Source: Chlamydomonas reinhardtii (Eukaryota > Chlorophyta > Chlorophyceae > Chlamydomonadales > Chlamydomonadaceae). Taken from it: DNA of 64,000 nucleotides. Position numbers and translations under genes: made by a program. Below the pieces are notes generated by a model. It made no database searches, was not told where the DNA came from, and saw nothing but the letters and a program-made list of their open reading frames with translations. Within the stretch, counting starts at the first letter, position 1, and each line of letters begins with the position of its first letter. Positions 10,989-21,641 of the stretch are shown piece by piece. Location of the stretch: positions 6,867,668-6,931,667 of the forward strand of contig NC_057015.1 in NCBI RefSeq assembly GCF_000002595.2, read 5' to 3'.

Positions 10989-13248
10989 CTACGGCACACT
11001 GGGCAGCACCTCGCTACCCAGGATGACCACCGCCTTGAGCGGCTTGCCGTACTTGCGCCGTACGGTGGCGGCGCGGTCGTCCCCGATGGCGCTGGCCAGG
11101 CTGTTGAACGCCAGGCTGCAGGCATGGGCGGCGGGTGGGCGGGTGGACGGGGGAACAAGGTTACTGTTCGTGCCCGAGCCTAACAAGTAAGCAGGGTGGG
11201 GTAGCCGCCAAGTCGACAAGGTAGCAGCCAAGCATGCCTTCGCCGCACGCGTGAGTGTCATGGCTAATAGCTTCCACAAGGGACCCATGTTTTCCTTGCA
11301 GACAAGACCGATACGCTGCTGCTGGCTCACCTGTTGCCCACCGGTGACGGCCCAAACACGGGCACTTGTGTGACCTGCCCCACCACCGACATGCCCTCCA
11401 GCACGCGGCCAAACACAATGTTCTGGCCGTTCAGCCGCGGCACTGGGCCCGGGCCTGCATTGCAGGAAAATGGTGCACGGGTGGCCACGATGCGACAGAC
11501 GCACACGCCGGACAGCCCGCAGGAACAAGTTGCTACGATGAAATCAGGACCAGAGCGCGAACCACCCACCCACCCGACACAGCACACAGCCATTGTTTTC
11601 GTTGGCATTTCGCGCCCGGCAGCCCCAACGCGCCCCGGATTCAGGTGCCCGGCTCTCGCCCACCTGTTGTGATGAGGAACTCCACTGGGCGGTACTCGGG
11701 CCGCGCGCGCAGCTGCGGCTCCTCGTCGTTCTCTCCAAGCGCAAGAGACACGGTGCCGGGCCGGTAGTGCGGCAGCTTGAAGGCGGACGCCTCCGACACC
11801 TCCGGGTTGGACTGCAGCGGCAGCGTGGGCACCAAGACAGCTGCAATCAGAGCCAACCAGTGCGCATCAGAATGCCAGGCCACCGGACCCCCATACACTG
11901 CCACACCTAAAGCACACTCGCTGCATTTACACACGCGTCCCCACAATCCGTAGCCCCTCTCCCCGCGTTTCGTACTGATGACCTACTCACTCTTGCGTGA
12001 ACCTCCCTCCCACCCACCCACCCATCCACCCTCCCTCCCATCCTCCCACCCACCCACCTGCACGGTGGGCGGCACCTCTACTGCGCCCAGGCGCTTGGAT
12101 CCCTGCTTGCCGGCCTGGATGTACTCGCCCGCCAGCACGCGGGAGAAGGTGGTGCCCACCAGGTTTCCGCTCTCCACCAGAGCCAGGAAGTTGGACACGG
12201 TGCGCGGCACCGCGTTGCCGTACAGGCCTTTCGTTATGACAAGAGGAGCAGGAGGAAGTGGCGTCGGGGCGGGCGAGCGTGAGTAAAAAGGCACCACGGT
12301 GTTGACACGGTGTGTGACGTCATGCGCAGCTAGCGCGAGTTGATGCCGGCCACAGTGAGCGTGGGCTGGGGGTCTGGCCGACCGTCGCCCCCGCACAGCA
12401 GCTCCTGCGGCTCTTGCAATCCCATCCAACCGGACACCTGGCCGCCGGCACCGAGCCCCGCACCATCGAACCACCGCAGTACCGCACACGCTGCCACGCG
12501 CCCATGACCACTCTTCCGCACACGCTGGCACGCACCTATGACCACTCTCCCAACCGGCTCCGCCTCAGGGATGATGGACTTGTCGCCAATGGTGCGCTCC
12601 GCGGCGCTCTTGAGCGCGCGGTCCGCAATGCCGATTGTGATTGCCACCTGCCGTCATATGCCCGGTGCGGTGACGTCGGACGTGAGTGCGTGGGCAGTCA
12701 GTCAAGGCGGACGTTGCGTGCTTGCTAACATAGGACATGCGCTGGCACGGTGCCTCGCAAGTGTGCCGCATGCAGTGTGTGCGCGCCTTGTGTCGGGCGC
12801 GAGTCTGCCTTTGCCACCAGGTTTCGTAGCGTGTGCCGCCTTGCAACTGCATAAATTAATGACACTGATTTCTCACCGCATGGGTAATGGTGGTGTCAAT
12901 CTCCTCCCGCCCGCTGGTGGACGGCAGTGTGTCAACCTCCGCTGCGGCAGCAGCTACAGCCTGCCGTGGGGCTGCCAGCGCGCCGCACACCCCCAGCAGG
13001 GCAGCTGGCAGTGCCACCAGCGCCTGACGGCGGGAGGAAGATGCAGCTGGTTCCTCGCGAAGGCGCCGCTCCTCTGGGTGTTGAGGCTGTGCTCGCTCGC
13101 TGGTGCCGGCGGCACGCACTGCGCGCGCCCGCCGTGTCGGAGACTTGACGGTCCTCCGGGACACAGTAGTCTGGCCTACCCTTGAGCTTCTGGCATAATT
13201 CGTGCGCATTTTGCATGCAAAATTAGGTGAATGTTGCATGGTCTGCAT
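10989..13248 (-). CDS. CYN28: Thylakoid-lumen cyclophilin-type peptidyl-prolyl isomerase (CYP28/CYN28-like)
   Basis: Six exons (12877-13248, 12536-12647, 12058-12227, 11664-11811, 11331-11454, 10989-11115) give 350 residues. The first ~70 residues are Arg/Ser-rich like a chloroplast transit peptide. A twin-arginine signal follows (SSRRQALVALPAALLGVCGA, RR at 73-74) and ends near AVAAAAA, so Tat export to the lumen is inferred. The cyclophilin fold is recognisable from GRVVIGLYGNAVPRTVSNF, YRPVEFLITTGPGP and NIVFGRVLEGMSVV. The C-terminal FNSLASAIGDDRA segment is, from memory, characteristic of plant CYP28. The Trp of the canonical active site (W121 of human CypA) aligns with Arg, although the FSR Arg and IQ Gln are kept, so isomerase activity may be weak. 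It is divergently paired with PSAG. The gene symbol rests on remembered family resemblance. Confidence 0.85.
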
Positions 13249-13519
13249 TCTTTCGGCGTAAGGAAGTCACGAAACGTCCGCTACAATTCCAAACGAAAGC
13301 AGGTTTAAAGGTCAGCAACCTTCAATATGTCACTTTGCAGTGAAAATGGCGTAAAGAAAATTTCCACTGGCAGAACGCGAAGTTTTGGGGAGGCGGTCCA
13401 TGGATGCAAGCATAACGGCCATCCCGATCTCGTGAGGATCTTGCAGGCCCCCGGACTTAGCCCTCGAACAACCCAGCCCACAGCTAGTTCGAAACTTTTA
13501 CTTCGACCTCCTGATCACA
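13249..13519. promoter_or_regulatory. Shared promoter region between CYN28-like gene and PSAG
   Basis: Only 271 bp separate the two divergent start codons, so both 5' UTRs and promoters must lie here. The stretch is AT-richer than its surroundings. No TATA box or named element can be assigned with confidence. Confidence 0.6.
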
Positions 13520-14683
13520 ATGCAGACCCTGGCCTCCCGCCCCTCCCTGCGCGCCAGCGCCCGCGTGGCTCCTCGCCGCGCCCCCCGCGTGGCGGTGGTG
13601 ACCAAGGTCAGCACCCAGGGCATAATAATTGAGCGAATGACGCCAGTTCTAGAGGGCAGTGTAGCCGCAGACCTCTGCTGGAGAAGACGTGCACATGCGG
13701 GGAGTCGCTTGCAGACCGAAGCAGTGCTTTGCTTTGGCCGGTTCAACCACACCTGTATGGGTGTAACCGTACATGACAAAGCCATGGCAAAGCTACTTTT
13801 GGATCACTCGCCAGCGTTCTTGCCAGGATTGCTGAAATCCGTTTCCTGGCCTGCTCGCTGCTTTATAGGCCGCCCTGGACCCCCAGATTGTGATCAGCGG
13901 CAGCACTGCCGCTTTCCTGGCCATTGGCCGCTTCGTGTTCCTGGGTTACCAGGTGAGGATAGTGTTCGGGCGGTGAGAGGATTGCGTGCATCTGCCTTAG
14001 CTCTCCTGCGTGTATGGAGCCTCTGAAATTCTTTTGCAAGTGCAAGTGGGGCGTTACCAAATGCTGTCCAGGCGTGGCGGGTCGCCGCGGGGTGGGGGGT
14101 GGGGGCGAGGGGCGCCTAGAGCATCGACTTGCCTGACACGGACCTTGTCCACTTGCCCCCGTGTTGACAGCGCCGTGAGGCCAACTTCGACTCCACCGTG
14201 GGCCCCAAGACCACCGTGAGTACTCAACCGTGTTTAGTGTGTAGAGCTCGTCTCGGTGCTGCCATAATCAGCCGTCACCTGTTAGTCAAGCCTTAGCACC
14301 GAAGCTACCTTCGACCGAAGCTCGGTCCACTGTCTGTCTGTTTCGCAGGGTGCCACCTACTTCGACGACCTGCAGAAGAACTCCACCATCTTCGCCACCA
14401 ACGACCCCGCTGGCTTCAACATCATCGATGTTGCCGGTGGGTTGATCCTCTGACAAGTGCCACTGCTCTGCAGCAATTGCGTGCCTGGTGTACGTGGGGA
14501 CGTTCCTGGGGACGCTCCTGTCCTACCTGCTCTGCTAGTTGAAATGCTCCGCGATACTCCGAGGTACAATAAGTCCTGACGATCTCTGTGTTTGGTCAAT
14601 TCGCAGGCTGGGGCGCTCTGGGCCACGCCGTGGGCTTCGCCGTGCTGGCCATCAACTCGCTGCAGGGCGCGAACCTGTCGTAA
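13520..14683 (+). CDS. PSAG: Photosystem I reaction centre subunit V (PsaG)
   Basis: Five exons (13520-13606, 13869-13952, 14171-14215, 14349-14436, 14607-14683) encode 126 residues. Residues 1-29 (MQTLASRPSLRASARVAPRR onward) are a chloroplast transit peptide coded exactly by exon 1. The mature protein starts near ALDPQIVISG. Two membrane spans (STAAFLAIGRFVFLGYQ and WGALGHAVGFAVLAI) flank a stromal loop containing GYQRREANFDSTVGPKTT, the PsaG/PsaK layout. PsaG sits at the edge of PSI and helps attach and stabilise the LHCI belt (family knowledge). The length and sequence agree with the C. reinhardtii protein as I recall it, which is the main species clue. No TGTAA was found in the first 600 bp downstream. 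Confidence 0.97.
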
Positions 14684-15706
14684 GCAGTCTGCCCAGGGCA
14701 TGACTGTTGGCGGCGCCAGCTAACCGGCGGCAGCTGCAGCAGTAGCTGTGGACGCTGCAGGAGTCACGGACTCCTGCGGCGGGGTGCGGGTCAGCGGATC
14801 AAGGTTCGTGGGCCTGGCACTGGCGCTCGGCGGTTTGGAGGTGAACTTCAAAAGGTGGCGGCGGCCTGATGAATTCCCTGGCCCTAGGAGGACGTCGTGG
14901 ACCGTTGCCGCTCCAGCAGCAGCACTTGGAGTTTAGCAGTGGACTTCTGTGCTGCGCGGCTGAGGGCGCTCGCAGCTGCTGTGAGCCTTTCAGCATTGTG
15001 CGGGGCAGAGCAATCTGCACGCGCTAGTCTGGGGGCTTTCTCGATGTGTGTTTCGTGTTAGGGCTGTGTACAATTTTCGCGGCATGTCGTGCCTGCGACC
15101 AGCGGAACGCCGTCCTCGTCAATGAGGCGAAGCAGCAAGCACGTGGCATTGGGAGACGCAATAGCAATGCTGGCCGTTTGGGTCTTTTGCTGTCTCGGGC
15201 GCTTTCGCAGTCAAGGGTGTCGGGTGCAGTGTCCAGTCTCTCCCGCGTGGCGTCTCCCACGGGAGGGAGTGATCGCTTGAGAAGACAATCCAAGATTTAA
15301 AATCATTTGCAATCGCAAGTGCATTTGCTTCTACCGTGGTCTGTAGTTCTACGTGTGCTCACGCAAAAAAATGGCGCCTCGCAGTTGGCAGGTGTTCGGG
15401 ATTGGTGTTTGTGTCACGTCAAAATCCCGGCAGGCAAGCGCCAAGCAACCATGTCGACAGCCGACACACATACGTTTGCCCCCTACCGTCCACAAAACCA
15501 CCATCTGCGTACAGACAGATCCGGCCCCCAGTACTAGTCCGAGACTTACATCGCACGCACAGGCACACAACATTCGGCGCCTCCAAAACTCGTGCATCCC
15601 TCCACAGCTGTCTTCTTGCATGCTCTCGCTTTCTTTCTCCAATCCCTGCCCCTTACATCTGTACAATAATCGAGCGGTTGCCACTTCACCGCTTTCGTCA
15701 CGAGCT

Positions 15707-15711
15707 TTACA
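15707..15711 (-). terminator. Probable poly(A) signal TGTAA of the FAD oxidoreductase gene
   Basis: TTACA on the plus strand, about 310 bp beyond the stop codon at 16023. It is the first TGTAA on the minus strand downstream of the gene. Confidence 0.5.
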
Positions 15712-15746
15712 CCACTACGAAACCGGCCTTACGGCCAGGTAGCCCC

Positions 15747-15832
15747 AATTCCCAGACTGCTCACGATCCATGACTACCATAAGGAGGCCGGTAATTCCCA
15801 GACTGCTCATGATCCATGACTACCATAAGGAG
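15747..15832 (+). repeat. 46-bp tandem duplication
   Basis: Two copies of a ~40-bp unit starting AATTCCCAGACTGCTCA at 15747 and 15793 with one internal difference. It lies in the 3' flank of the FAD enzyme gene. Confidence 0.9.
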
Positions 15833-16022
15833 CCACTACCTAAAGCCATGCCTGCAGTCCCCGACCAGCCGTGCACTCCTGCCCTGCCGTTGCAAAGTGT
15901 TCGCCATCTTCTGGTGTCTGGGAATTAGATGCACCCTGCGGGACTTCACCAACCTGCCTTGACACTGTCCCATCGCCCTCCCTTCATACCCTGCTGCGGC
16001 CTCCAGCACATCCTTGCGCTCA

Positions 16023-19000
16023 TCACTGCGTGAGCAGCGCCTCCGCCGCGCGCCGGCCGCTCTTGATGGCTCCGTCCAGTGTGGCGCTGTCGCGGTGGTC
16101 GCCGCACACGAACACGCCGCCGCCCAGAGCCACCGGCCGGAAGAAGTCCGTGGGCGGCGCCTGCAGCAGGAGGCAGCGTCAAGGTCAGCGTGCGCGTGCG
16201 TGTGAGGGTGCAGGAAGGGTTGAACACCGGGTGGGGTAGACAGGTGGGGTAGATCTGGGGTAGACGGGTGGGGTAGACCTGGGGGAGACTACCGACAGCA
16301 CTGCACCGCTGAGTCACGCACAGCCTGCTTATCTATTTTAGTTGCATTTACAGCCGTGTGCTTGCACCGGCGAGCCTACCCTGTCAGGCTGTCCCCCTCC
16401 CCGGCCTTACGCCCTGCAAAGAGCCAAATAGGCCACCCAGGGAGGGCCTCAGCCCAGGAAATCCGGAGCCGGCCAGCCCCCGCACTCACCTGGTTCGGCT
16501 GCGCGAAGGGGATGCGGTAGGTGCGCAAGTGCGACCAGGAGTCAACCTCCTTGGCTCCAAACCAGGTGGACAGCTGCTTGCGCACCTCGGCCTCCAGCGC
16601 GGCGTCGCTCAGGTTGTCAAAGGTGCCCACCGTGGACACGGATACCAGCGTCTGCTCATCGGGCATGGTGAATGGATTGAAACATGAAGGTTGTGGTTGG
16701 GACAGCGGGTGATTGGACCACAATGTGGTGTAGCCATGTGACGAAAGCTGACTGGTTGCTAAAGGCACCAGGTCCGACAGCTGTGGCAGATAAAAAGGTG
16801 CGCGCAGGGCTGTCCGCACCACAGGCCCCTCACCTGGCCTGCGGGTGCGTACGAGGGTGCGACGGTGGAGGGAAAGCAGCAGTTGTTGACGATGCCGGCG
16901 TCCTCGCCGTTCAGGTACAGGATGTTCTCGGGCGAGGGCGGCTTGGGCGCGCGGAAGTACAGGTTGCAGGTGCCCACACCCGGGTCCGCCTTGCTGGGGG
17001 CGGCCTGGGCGGCGAAGGGTGGCGGACAAGGTGCCCACTTCAGATCGTGGCAGGCACATGTATTCGTGATGTGCGGCCAGGTCAAAGAACTGCAGTACGG
17101 TAGTCTCACAACGCCGGCCTGGGCCGATCTGTCAGGCAACGCCGGCTCATACCTTGATGGCGTCGCCCAAGAGCCGCTTGGCCTCGGGGCCCTCCACCGC
17201 CACCACCACACCTCGGCGCGCCTTGAGCTGCCGCCCGCCCGCCAACGTCACCGACTTGCCGCTCACCGACTCCACCTTGGTGTCTGTGTGGGTCGGGCAT
17301 TGTGCAATATGCCCAGATGTTAGGCTCCAAGGCGGCCGGCGCTGAAGCACATGATCCACTTGTGCTCACCCCCCCCCCCCACACACACACACATACCTCC
17401 CACATGACTACCGGGATTGACGCGATAACGCGACGCTCAGCATGGGTAGATAACCGTAAGTGACTCCGTCCGTCTGGGCGGACTTTCGTCTTGTTGTGCT
17501 TCTTACATTTCCCACAATTCCCTGCCCGCACGAGCAAACGCCCGACCTGCGCCGCACCTACACGTTTCCGCGCACTCCCCCTCTGCATCCCGCCGCCCCA
17601 CCCTCCGTCATAACTTCAGTGCTGGACTCACTCAGGTTGACGGCGTCCGCGGGCAGCTTGGCCGCCAGCTGGTCCGCCACGGCGCCGATGCCGGCGGCGG
17701 GCAGGCAGTTGGATCCGGTGGCCAGCATGCGCATCACGAACTCGAACAGGCGGGAGCTGGTGCGAAGCTGGCGGTCGAAGAAGATGCCGCCCAGGAAGGG
17801 GCGGAAGAAGCGCTTCGTGATGACGTCAGAGAAGCCCTCGGCCTGTCGGGTGGGGGCGGGAGTGATGTGTTGGTGGTCGTGTTGCTTTGCGGGTGTTGGG
17901 GTCGGGTGGCAAGGCTACGTGCCCAACGGTCCGTGCTGTCGACTTGTGATACAGCCGGTGCTATGCACCACACTTTGCACTGAGTAAGTGCCAACGTTGG
18001 ATTTGAAAGGGGTTTGCGTAAGGCCCAGCTGCTCACCTTGAGGCGCTCCGCAATGGTTGTCTCTGGGCGTGCCAGGATGTCATCAATGGTGCCCAACAGG
18101 CTCTTCAGCCTGTCGGTATCGGCGCATGTGTACCGTGATTATGAATGGGACATGACAAGAAGGGACAGTCCGAACAACAAAGATGCAGGTGGTTATGGCA
18201 GCAACCCGCACCGCCTGCAGCTCCAGGCTCCGTAGCTGACCGACAGGGCTGCCTCGCATGCAGCGTTATACACATTTTCGTGCTTGCCCTGCCACGTCGC
18301 CCACGTGCCACTCCCATCTCCCCTTGCCACTCACATTCCCGATCCTTCCCCTCTTCTCCCGTCTCCCTACGCCCCCTCCCTCGCATTTGCGGCTGCAGCT
18401 TCCCCGTGCAGCGCTTCTGTTTCCTTTTGGGATTGTATCAGAGTTAACCCCCTCCCTCTTCCCCCCTTCTCCCAGCAGCCTCACCTGAACACGCCCACAT
18501 TGATCTTATCCGCCACGCTGCCCACCGGATTGGGCAGGGAGGCCAGTCCGTCCACGAAATGCCGCAGCGGGTCGGCCACGCGATGGAAGCCGCCGTCGGT
18601 CCACACCAATGCACCGGCGTAGAAGGACTGCAGCTGCAGAGCGTCATAGTCCAGCGCGGCCTGGGCCTCCGGGTAACCTGTGTGGTGTGTGGGAGGCGAG
18701 TGGTGGTGGGTGTGGGGTGCGAGAGGGAGGCGGCAAGGTGAGGGGGCTTCACGCGCGGACCTGGCACAGCCTCGCAGAGCCCAGCAGTATTCCCACCATC
18801 GGGCAGTCCTACCTGTCAGGAAGATCTGGAACCCGCGGTCCAACAGGAACCCGTCCACCTTATCCGTACGCACACGGCCGCCCACTCCGTCGCTGGCCTC
18901 TAGCACCACCGGCTTCGCGCCGGCAGCGGCCAGCTTCGCCGCCGCAGTGAGGCCGGCCACACCGGCGCCGACCACGATAACATCGGCCTCGCCGTCAGCG

Positions 19001-19137
19001 GGCAGCGCACGAGCGACGGCCGCGCCCGCGGCGCGGCGGGCGCTGGCCGGGTGCTGCCAAAGGCGAGGGGCAACGCGAGGTGCCGGCAGGCGCGACGACG
19101 CGCGCAGCGACCCGCGCTGCGTTGAAGCGAGGGCCAT
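16023..19137 (-). CDS. Chloroplast-targeted FAD-dependent amine oxidase / phytoene-desaturase-like oxidoreductase
   Basis: Eight exons (18813-19137, 18485-18677, 18037-18109, 17632-17842, 17153-17283, 16834-17004, 16490-16651, 16023-16160) give 467 residues. Residues 1-48 are Arg/Ala/Ser-rich, like a plastid transit peptide. A Rossmann FAD-binding motif follows (DVIVVGAGVAGLTAAAKLAA, residues 52-71) with the ribose-binding Glu at 80 and GVGGRVRTDKVDGFLLDRG. The C-terminal FAD signature is VFVCGDHRDSATLDGAIKSG with RRAAEALL. This layout belongs to the amine oxidase superfamily that includes phytoene desaturases, carotene isomerases and protoporphyrinogen oxidase. It most resembles uncharacterised plastid and cyanobacterial members, so I assign no substrate. 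An in-frame ATG farther upstream is not excluded, but the chosen start (19135-19137) gives the expected targeting sequence. Confidence 0.88.
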
Positions 19138-21641
19138 CTGCAAAAACGACAGGCGCACCCGGGAGGAAGATGGCGTGGGTCGCAAGCGCGGTGCAAGCGA
19201 GTGGTTAAGACAACGATTGGCCCCCCAAAACCGCGTGTGTGGCAGTAACGACGGCGTAAACAGGTTATTATTGCTGCCCGTAACGAATGAGGCTAGTAAC
19301 AGGCTACAAAAACGAGCGTCGCGAGCCACGAACCGTAAAGCGAATCGTGAGCGCGAAGCCTCCGTGACAGTCGCGATGACTCCAAATCACAAACCGGAAC
19401 AAATATGTATTGTGTTGTCAACGAACTCCCCTATCTGGGCACTCCGCATGTCCGATTGGTCCAATCAGGGATCGGGGCGAAAATGAAGCCGTGTGCCCTT
19501 ATTAAGTGAAATGAATTGCTTCCGGAGCCAGATAACGTCGCCTCCCTTCTCGCCGTCACGATTAACCCTCACCCCTCCCCCAGGACTCCCCAGACAGCGC
19601 CGCATGCCAACCGGTGTAGGATCCGCTCATCCGCCTGTCCCAGATGACACCGCCACCTTAATTACACATGACGCACCTAGAGCTGCCCCTTTCTGTCCTC
19701 CGGATGTGCTTCTACGTACCAGCCTCCCAGCATGAACACAAGCATGAACAGCATGAACGGCACGCCTACTGAGGAGGAGCAACAAAGCCTGTTTCTTAGC
19801 CTTCGTCGTTCCAACATTTTGTTTGCGGTTGAGGAGCGAGCTGCAGCAAGGCTACAACTCACAACTGCCCTGGCTACCATGCAGGCCCTGCACCGCACGT
19901 TGTTTTCCACGGCCTCCTCCCCTCGCCCAGGCAACACCCTAACTCGACACCGGCCGGCCTCAACTTGCGCGCCGGCGCCACTTCTTAGGCGGCGCCGCGT
20001 TCTCCTCCTCCAGTGGCCTTGCTCGCCCTCTCCGCTACGCACATGCACGCCGCAACTGCTGGGCCCAGGGCCGCTGCTGCCAGGCCCTGTGCCGCTGCTG
20101 GAGCAGCATTGCACCCGCCAGGTCCATTGAGATGTCCGCCGCCCAGACCACACGCGTCGTGCCATGCTCCAGGTGCTCCTGGCTCCGCCCCGGCCCCAGC
20201 AGAAGGCCCTGCTCGCGGCGCTTGGCGCGCTCATCGCGCACCAGCTGCATCAGGTCCTCCCACGCGGGCTGCGCTGCCGGCGGGACGGCGGCTGCTGACA
20301 GCTCGCTGTCCGACAGGATGGCAGCAGTCAGACGACAGACGCGGCTGCACAGCCGCTGCCGTGGCAGCTGCTGGGGCAGCTGACGGCGCTCAATCACATC
20401 GTCCACCTTGATGCGGCACCACCAGCGCAGCCAGTTGCACCCAGGGTCGCGTTTTAGTGATTCGCGAGGTTCTGGTCCCAGCTGCTTCGCCACCTCACTG
20501 ACCAGGAGTCCAAGGCCACTGACACCGACAGTGCCCGCGGCGAGACGCAGGCGGCGGCACTCCGCGCAGTGCGGCTTCTGCTGCACCTGCGCCAGACGGC
20601 CCTGCGCTGCCGCCACGTCCGCCGCTGCTGCCTGAACCTCGCGCTGTCAGCCTAGCACGGCCAGCATCTTCGTAGCCTCCAGCTGATCCCACGACTGATC
20701 AGCCAGTATCTGCACCTCCCGCATGAGCCTCAGGTCGGAAGCCGCGGGCTGCACTGTGGCACGCGTGCCCGCCAGCAGGAACTGCGGCTGCCGCAGCCCC
20801 TCCTCCTCTGCCTGCCGCCGGGCGTCGGCGTGCATATGCAGCAGGAGGCAGCGCGTGAACGTGCTATCGCGCAAACTCCCGTTCCAGGAAGTCGACAGCG
20901 TGAAAGCACGACGCCAGTTGGCGCCGCGCGAGGATGCGCTCTGGGGCGTTTTCCACGGCGTCCGGCGCCGACATGAGCTCCGCCTGCGGCTTGCCAGCGG
21001 CGCAGTTCCAAATTACCTTGATGGTGGCTGCGGCAGGGGGGTCACACAAGAAGCGAAGACGAATCGTCGGTCGAATAATACAACCTTGGCCCTTCTGCGA
21101 GTTCGCTCGTGATAGCGGAAGCGATGGCGAGCAACCGCGCCTTAACCACCACACCGGACACGCAAAGCCCGGCATACGCGCACACACCGAATCAGCAGCT
21201 GTCGCGAACGCCGCCAGCTGTTGTCACGACTGCTGCCAGCTGTTGACATGCGCTACCGCCTAAGTTTGCTCGACGTGACCGCACCCGAAACACAGGTTAG
21301 AGTCTGGGCTACGGGGCCGGCGCTTTCTCGTCTTTTTCCGATTCAGGTCAATGGAACAACATATAACGGGTGCTGATATATAATTATGGCTGTGGCTGTG
21401 GAAGAAATGCTCCAGCTTGGGACTGTCGGGGGTTCCCGCCGGGATGGGGCCGGCGGGTGGGGATGCCCGCTGTTGGCTTCCTTCGCACAGCGAACATAGA
21501 GCGGCAGACCATATATAACATTACACTGTCACCATTCACGCTGAATACAACTGCATACAAGCGACTCTGTGGTCCTGTCCGAAACCCTATCATTCATCAA
21601 ACCCTATCAAACTACTGGGGGAAAGCAAAAAACACAATAAA
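19138..21641. other. 2.5 kb spacer between the FAD enzyme and amidohydrolase genes
   Basis: Holds the 5' region of the minus-strand FAD enzyme gene, a decayed reading frame (20035-21187, minus) and the promoter of the amidohydrolase gene, which includes AT-rich TATA-like stretches near 21375-21385 and 21512-21518. A plus-strand frame at 19732-20130 starts MNTSMNSMNGTPTEEEQQSL, but it lacks recognisable homology and overlaps the decayed frame, so I do not call it a gene. Confidence 0.5.
20035..21187 (-). pseudogene. Unrecognised reading frame, apparently decayed
   Basis: About 1.15 kb on the minus strand reads as protein-like sequence (for example FLEREFAR, AEEEGLRQPQFLLAGTRATV, LMREVQILADQSWDQLEATK, DPGCNWLRWWCRIKVDDVIE). 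It is interrupted by about two breaks with no convincing splice sites to bridge them. The family is unknown; there is a pair of cysteines (HCAEC) and coiled-coil-like Gln/Ala stretches. It could be a degenerate host gene, a mobile-element remnant, or an intact gene whose introns I failed to see. Confidence 0.35.

Larger units (their letters stand above)
14684..16022. other. Convergent 3' spacer between PSAG and the FAD enzyme gene
   Basis: 1.3 kb holding the PSAG 3' UTR and the 3' UTR of the minus-strand oxidoreductase. It contains a 46-bp tandem duplication (15747-15832) and several minus-strand TGTAA motifs (reading TTACA on plus at 15546, 15653 and 15707). No coding region recognised. Confidence 0.6.

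Noticed and set aside
12330-12535. Extension of the second cyclophilin exon toward a stop at 12330
   Set aside because: The donor GTGCGT at 12535 and an in-phase acceptor before 12227 restore the conserved GRVVIGLYGNAVP segment, so the extension is intronic.
19732-20130. Plus-strand frame starting MNTSMNSMNGTPTEEEQQSL
   Set aside because: Plausible first 60 codons but no homology, then Pro/Leu/Arg shadow sequence; overlaps the decayed minus-strand frame. Insufficient to call a gene.
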